Below are positions 60,301 through 64,000 of a stretch of 64,000 nt of DNA, in pieces; position 1 is the first letter of the stretch; each line of letters starts with the position of its first letter. Source of the stretch: Dactylonectria macrodidyma (taxonomy: Eukaryota; Ascomycota; Sordariomycetes; Hypocreales; Nectriaceae); the NCBI GenBank assembly GCA_020744425.1, contig JAGMUV010000013.1, positions 992,001-1,056,000 of the forward strand. The letters run 5' to 3'. The notes beneath the pieces were generated by a model. That model was given only the letters and a program-made list of their open reading frames with translations, had not been told where the DNA came from and did not search any database. The position numbers were made by a program, and so were the translations under genes.

Positions 60301-63300
60301 GGACCCTGAAAATGGGACATCCTGGGGAGTCATGCGAAGCGGGTAGAGCAGCTAAGCAGCGACTTAGCGTGTGAGTGGATCGCGGGTGACTGCCAGGGAT
60401 AGTGTCATGGGGATGAATCATGGAATTGTGTAAGTTGGATGGTCACTGGCGTGAACAAAGACTCTGCTCACCGGCTTTCCAAGCTCCTCAGCCAGTGGCT
60501 TTGGGCCTTTGAGGAGCACGAAAGGGGGGGGTGGAGGGGAGAGAAGAGACAACGGTGGTCAAGGGCCTGTCGCACCTCAACGGCGTTGCTCCCTGTCAGC
60601 ATGGAGGGCGTGGAGAAGGAGGTGTGTCCCTTCTCGAAGTTCTTGTGCGCTCTGAGAACTTCCTTTGTGTGCGTGCGCGAGTGCGTGGGTGAGAGCATGT
60701 GGTGCTTTGGATGTCGTGATGGACAATGTCTGGGAGTCAAGCCACCTCAGCTGCAGCCGCTGGCCAGTGCTCTTCGCGGGGTGGGCCTGTTCGCTAATTG
60801 AGGCCAAGGTTAGCAAGGTCACTCTACCTATTCAGGGCAGAGCACCTGTTCAGTGGGGTGGCTGCAGGTTCTGAGAAAAACTTCAGGTCGAGTGAGCTAC
60901 CGGAGATGGTCGGCGCCGAGGGGAAGAAAAAAATAGGCACACAGTCATCCATGCTGCACGATGTAGGCGATATCGGATGGGTACGGGGTGGAGATCAGAG
61001 ATGCCATCTGAGAGATGGCGGGTGTTGCAAGAGGCGGAAGAGAAGAAAGAAGAAAAGGAGAAGGAGAGGGAGGCGGTGGGGAAGAGTGGCATGTGGAAGA
61101 CGAGAATTGACTCATTACACACACCCGCAATTGAGAGAAGCGGTGGCGCATGGCTATGACCAAGGGCAGAGCATCAGTTCTTTCTGGTTGTTGGGCTGAG
61201 GTATCGTGAGATTTTGATTTTGGTGTTGTTGGCCCAGGCGCGTCGTAGTGGCCGTTGTTTGACATGAACGGCCCCAAAAGCAACGAAGCATGGATGACAC
61301 CCATGCCGCCGACCAACAGCTTCACGTCTAGGGTTGTCCACACCCACGTCGGTAATAAGCTCAGCACAACAGCGTCCCAGCCGTCTCTCCAATGTTGCGG
61401 AGTGGGATCGCATGGAGATCCGTCACCCGGGACGCGGGCAGAAGAGCGGCTACTCCAGAGCCAAGCTCCGACCAAGCTCATTAGCAGAACGCATGAGAGC
61501 GGATTGTCCCAGATGCATCACACGGCGGTCCACTCCATCTGAGGCAGCTTGCTTCCCCCTCCCCCCGCAGTCAGTCCATGGGCCAGATCTAGATGCCCTC
61601 GCTTCTCCTTCTGGGTAAAATTACCGGTGACTTTTCGAGGTCAACTGCGAGCAAGTTGGGTTGTTATTTCCGCTTTGACTGAGCCGTGCTCCGCCTGCAC
61701 AAGAAAACCCAGTACTGTGAAGAGTCATCACATAATGGCAAACCATTTTTGCTTCCCTGTTCTGGTCTCCCGTTTTCTCTGACCGAGAGGGCGAGGGCTT
61801 TTGCCACATGGTATAATAGAGTGATGGGAGCGGATAGTATGAGTTTCGAGTCGTCAACTGTCGCGTTGAATTGCCTGTTTGGGTTTGGCGTCTATTGCAG
61901 TTGATGGGCCCCAGGACGACACAAGCATTGACCACGACGACTTCAAGGCTAGAACGACGACACGTTTTCACTCCTCCACCAGTCTCATCTCCGCGGCTGG
62001 GGAGGGGCGACTTGACGGGTGTTATTAAAAGATGGCAAACTAACTGTTGAAGAAGTTTATGGTGGGAGGGGCCAGTTGGGGGTTGGGGGGTTGGAAGTTC
62101 GTAATCACGCAAAGGCCGGGGTGACTCTAGAGTGACCTTGATGAGCCAAAAGCAGTAACGAGAAGCTTCGTAAGAGCATTGGCTTCTTGCGTGCCTGCCT
62201 AGTGCTTGATGAGGCTCCTCTGTTGATCAGGTACCGAACGCCTCATCGCGAGGGCGCCTTGCTTTGTTTGCAGGGGGGTTGCAGAGTGTCAAAGTTGCTG
62301 CGCACTCCACTGTGCTCTGTAGCTTCTAGGGCGGTTATGGAAGACGCACCACCAGGCTGCGTCTGTTTGGATTCGCTGGATCCCGATGAGAGCTGATGCG
62401 ATCCAGGATGAGGCATGAATGACTGGGACTGAGTGGTTCAACCGTTCAAGAGCGCCTGCACGGACATTCAGAGACCTGTCATAATGACGGCAAGGTGGCG
62501 AGACCCCAGCAATTGCACAGTTCAGGCACACATGATCGGGTTGGATGTTGTTGCGCTGTCAGTCAGTGGCCACTCGGGAATGGGACTGGGAATGATATTG
62601 GGAATGAGTCTGCGAATAAGACTATGAGAGTGAAAATGGCGAGCGAAAAGAACGGGATCGAGGAACGGCAGACCGCAAGCGCAGTGAGATGGTGGGAGGG
62701 GCGGGAGGCCCGACGCATGGCCTTCAAGTAATAGAAATTGGGACTTCGTCTCGGAAGAGTAAGGACTGACCGTGGTCTAGGTAAGGCAGGCACGATGTCA
62801 GGTTGTGATTCCGTGTCTGAGGTGGGAGGGAGGGAGGGTGCGTCGGATGAGGCGGTCGTCGCCGCACTCCTTGCTACCTCCGAGGCGAGCTAGCTGGGTG
62901 AGAGAAGTTTTTCACGTTGCTTCTTGCCCGCTGCTGGTTTGACCGCCGGCGCTCTTCGGGATAGAAGCCGCGCACCATCCACGCCGCAGGTCGCCTTCAC
63001 GATGTCCGCGCCCCCGTGTTTTTCGGCTTCTACTTGTCTAACTATAGTACCTACCCAGGATGAATGAGTCCGCACGCCCACCAGGTTGACCGCGTTTGGG
63101 TTGCCCGCGTCGACGAACAGCCCAGCCCAGCCCAGCCCGGCCCCCGCCTTTCCCGCCATCACGTCCATGTCTCCAAGTCATTCGTACGTCTGTTCCCCAT
63201 CGCGGCTACCACCATCAGCAATATCCCCTTCATTTGATCTTTACGGCAACCCCCCCTCCTCCTGGTTTACCAGAATCACCTAGAAGAATTCTTCACATAA

Positions 63301-64000
63301 TCCACCGATACCTAAAGGCGAACTCTATACAGAGTTACAGGCAGAGTCAGAGGAGCATGTAATCGTCATGCACTCTCCAGTTTATGCTCCAGTATTGCTC
63401 CATCAAGAAGGGTGCTGCCTTGGAAAACGTAGACTCAACAGGGCTGCGAAACCATGGATCATGTCCAAGATCTCGATGCATGATTTTAGACCGGTGGTTT
63501 AGGAGCAGCTCTCGTCCAGCCAACACGAAGACGCATCAGTCTCGCAATAGCAGCCAACCCAGGTTGTCTGCGAGAACGGCCCGGTTGTCGTCTGACTGGA
63601 GCAACCCGGGACTTGGCGATGCGTGGGCTGGGTGATGTGGATGCCTTGCAGCATTGCGCTCGCGCGTCCCTGAGCTGGTTCTTACTTGTTTGGGACATCT
63701 GCTGTTTCTGTTTGGCCTGCCTGCTGCGTCTGGAGAGGCTCTGACACCCGAGCTTCTTGACATGCGAGCCTCTAACATGCGAGCTGAGACCCCGTGTCTA
63801 CCGAAGCGCGTGCGCGGCACTCCCGACATTCTTTTCTCTCCTCGTCTCCGGAATGCCATCTGGTACCCTTTTTGGGGCCCCAGGCTTGTCGTCCAGCCCG
63901 CCCGACGGCGTGGCCTTCCCTTCCAGTACTCGTTTTGGACCCTGACTCCTCTTCGCCATGCTGCTTTGAGCATGTATGGCATTCTAGCCCATCAAATAGT
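57396..64000. other. 6.6-kb region without a supportable gene
   Basis: No frame with a recognisable domain on either strand. The longest ATG-started frame is on the minus strand (60945-61481, 178 codons), with no known motif. Purine-rich low-complexity sequence occurs at 61030-61085 and a cagcc repeat at about 63117-63142. The region could contain non-coding RNA, lineage-specific genes with small exons, or a gene's distant promoter beyond the window end. Confidence 0.5.
63117..63142. repeat. cagcc pentanucleotide repeat
   Basis: Four consecutive cagcc units, then a cagcccgg variant, in C-rich non-coding sequence near the right end of the window. Confidence 0.6.

Noticed and set aside
60945..61481. 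178-codon minus-strand frame with an ATG and a hydrophobic segment
   Set aside because: No family resemblance, and its C-terminal half reads through purine/pyrimidine low-complexity sequence. Expression data would be needed.

Overview
The window is nuclear DNA from a filamentous ascomycete. Most introns are short (40-133 bp, one of 345 bp) with GTANGT-type donors and CTAAC-like branch points. The genes are widely spaced, and the cell-wall and regulatory proteins are typical of Pezizomycotina. An arginine attenuator peptide upstream ORF, a GPI-anchored GH17 glucanase and a decayed F-box gene of a type I associate with Hypocreales suggest Sordariomycetes, probably Hypocreales. The species cannot be determined from the sequence.

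Layout. 1-8771 is gene-poor. 8772-12189 (+) is a large F-box/WD-like/UIM protein resembling yeast Ufo1. 14018-16247 (-) is a secreted, Ser/Thr-rich, repeat-containing surface protein. 20568-23354 (+) is a single-pass membrane protein with a pepsin-like ectodomain whose active site is degenerate. 23835-25825 (-) is the diflavin reductase Tah18. 27187-28584 (+) is a decayed F-box gene inside a gene-empty 5-kb stretch. Then follow a two-RRM RNA-binding protein (30959-32537, +), a Gcs1-type ArfGAP (33597-34882, +), electron-transfer flavoprotein beta (35537-36494, +), and the arginine-specific carbamoyl-phosphate synthase small subunit (39013-40528, +) with its spliced attenuator uORF (38442-38921). 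After these come an Acinus-like SAP/RRM protein (41161-43065, -), a DJ-1/PfpI family protein (44669-45743, -), hamartin/Tsc1 (46980-50235, +), an intron-containing tRNA-Ile(AAU) (50613-50707, +), a GPI-anchored GH17 glucanase (53285-54628, +) and a KE4-type ZIP zinc transporter (55874-57395, +). 57396-64000 holds no gene I can support.

The genes do not form a pathway cluster. They are mostly conserved housekeeping genes: cytosolic Fe-S assembly, vesicle traffic, mitochondrial electron transfer, arginine biosynthesis, splicing-associated RNA binding, TORC1 control, wall remodelling and zinc homeostasis. They are interspersed with faster-evolving surface proteins and long intergenic blocks.

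I see no clear new multi-gene system. The points most worth following are the splice-dependent attenuator uORF, the membrane-anchored pseudoprotease with a GC-AG intron, a short uORF overlapping the Tsc1 start codon, the F-box relic, and the beta-repeat surface protein. Exon coordinates were worked out by hand from splice consensus and reading frame; no searches were run.
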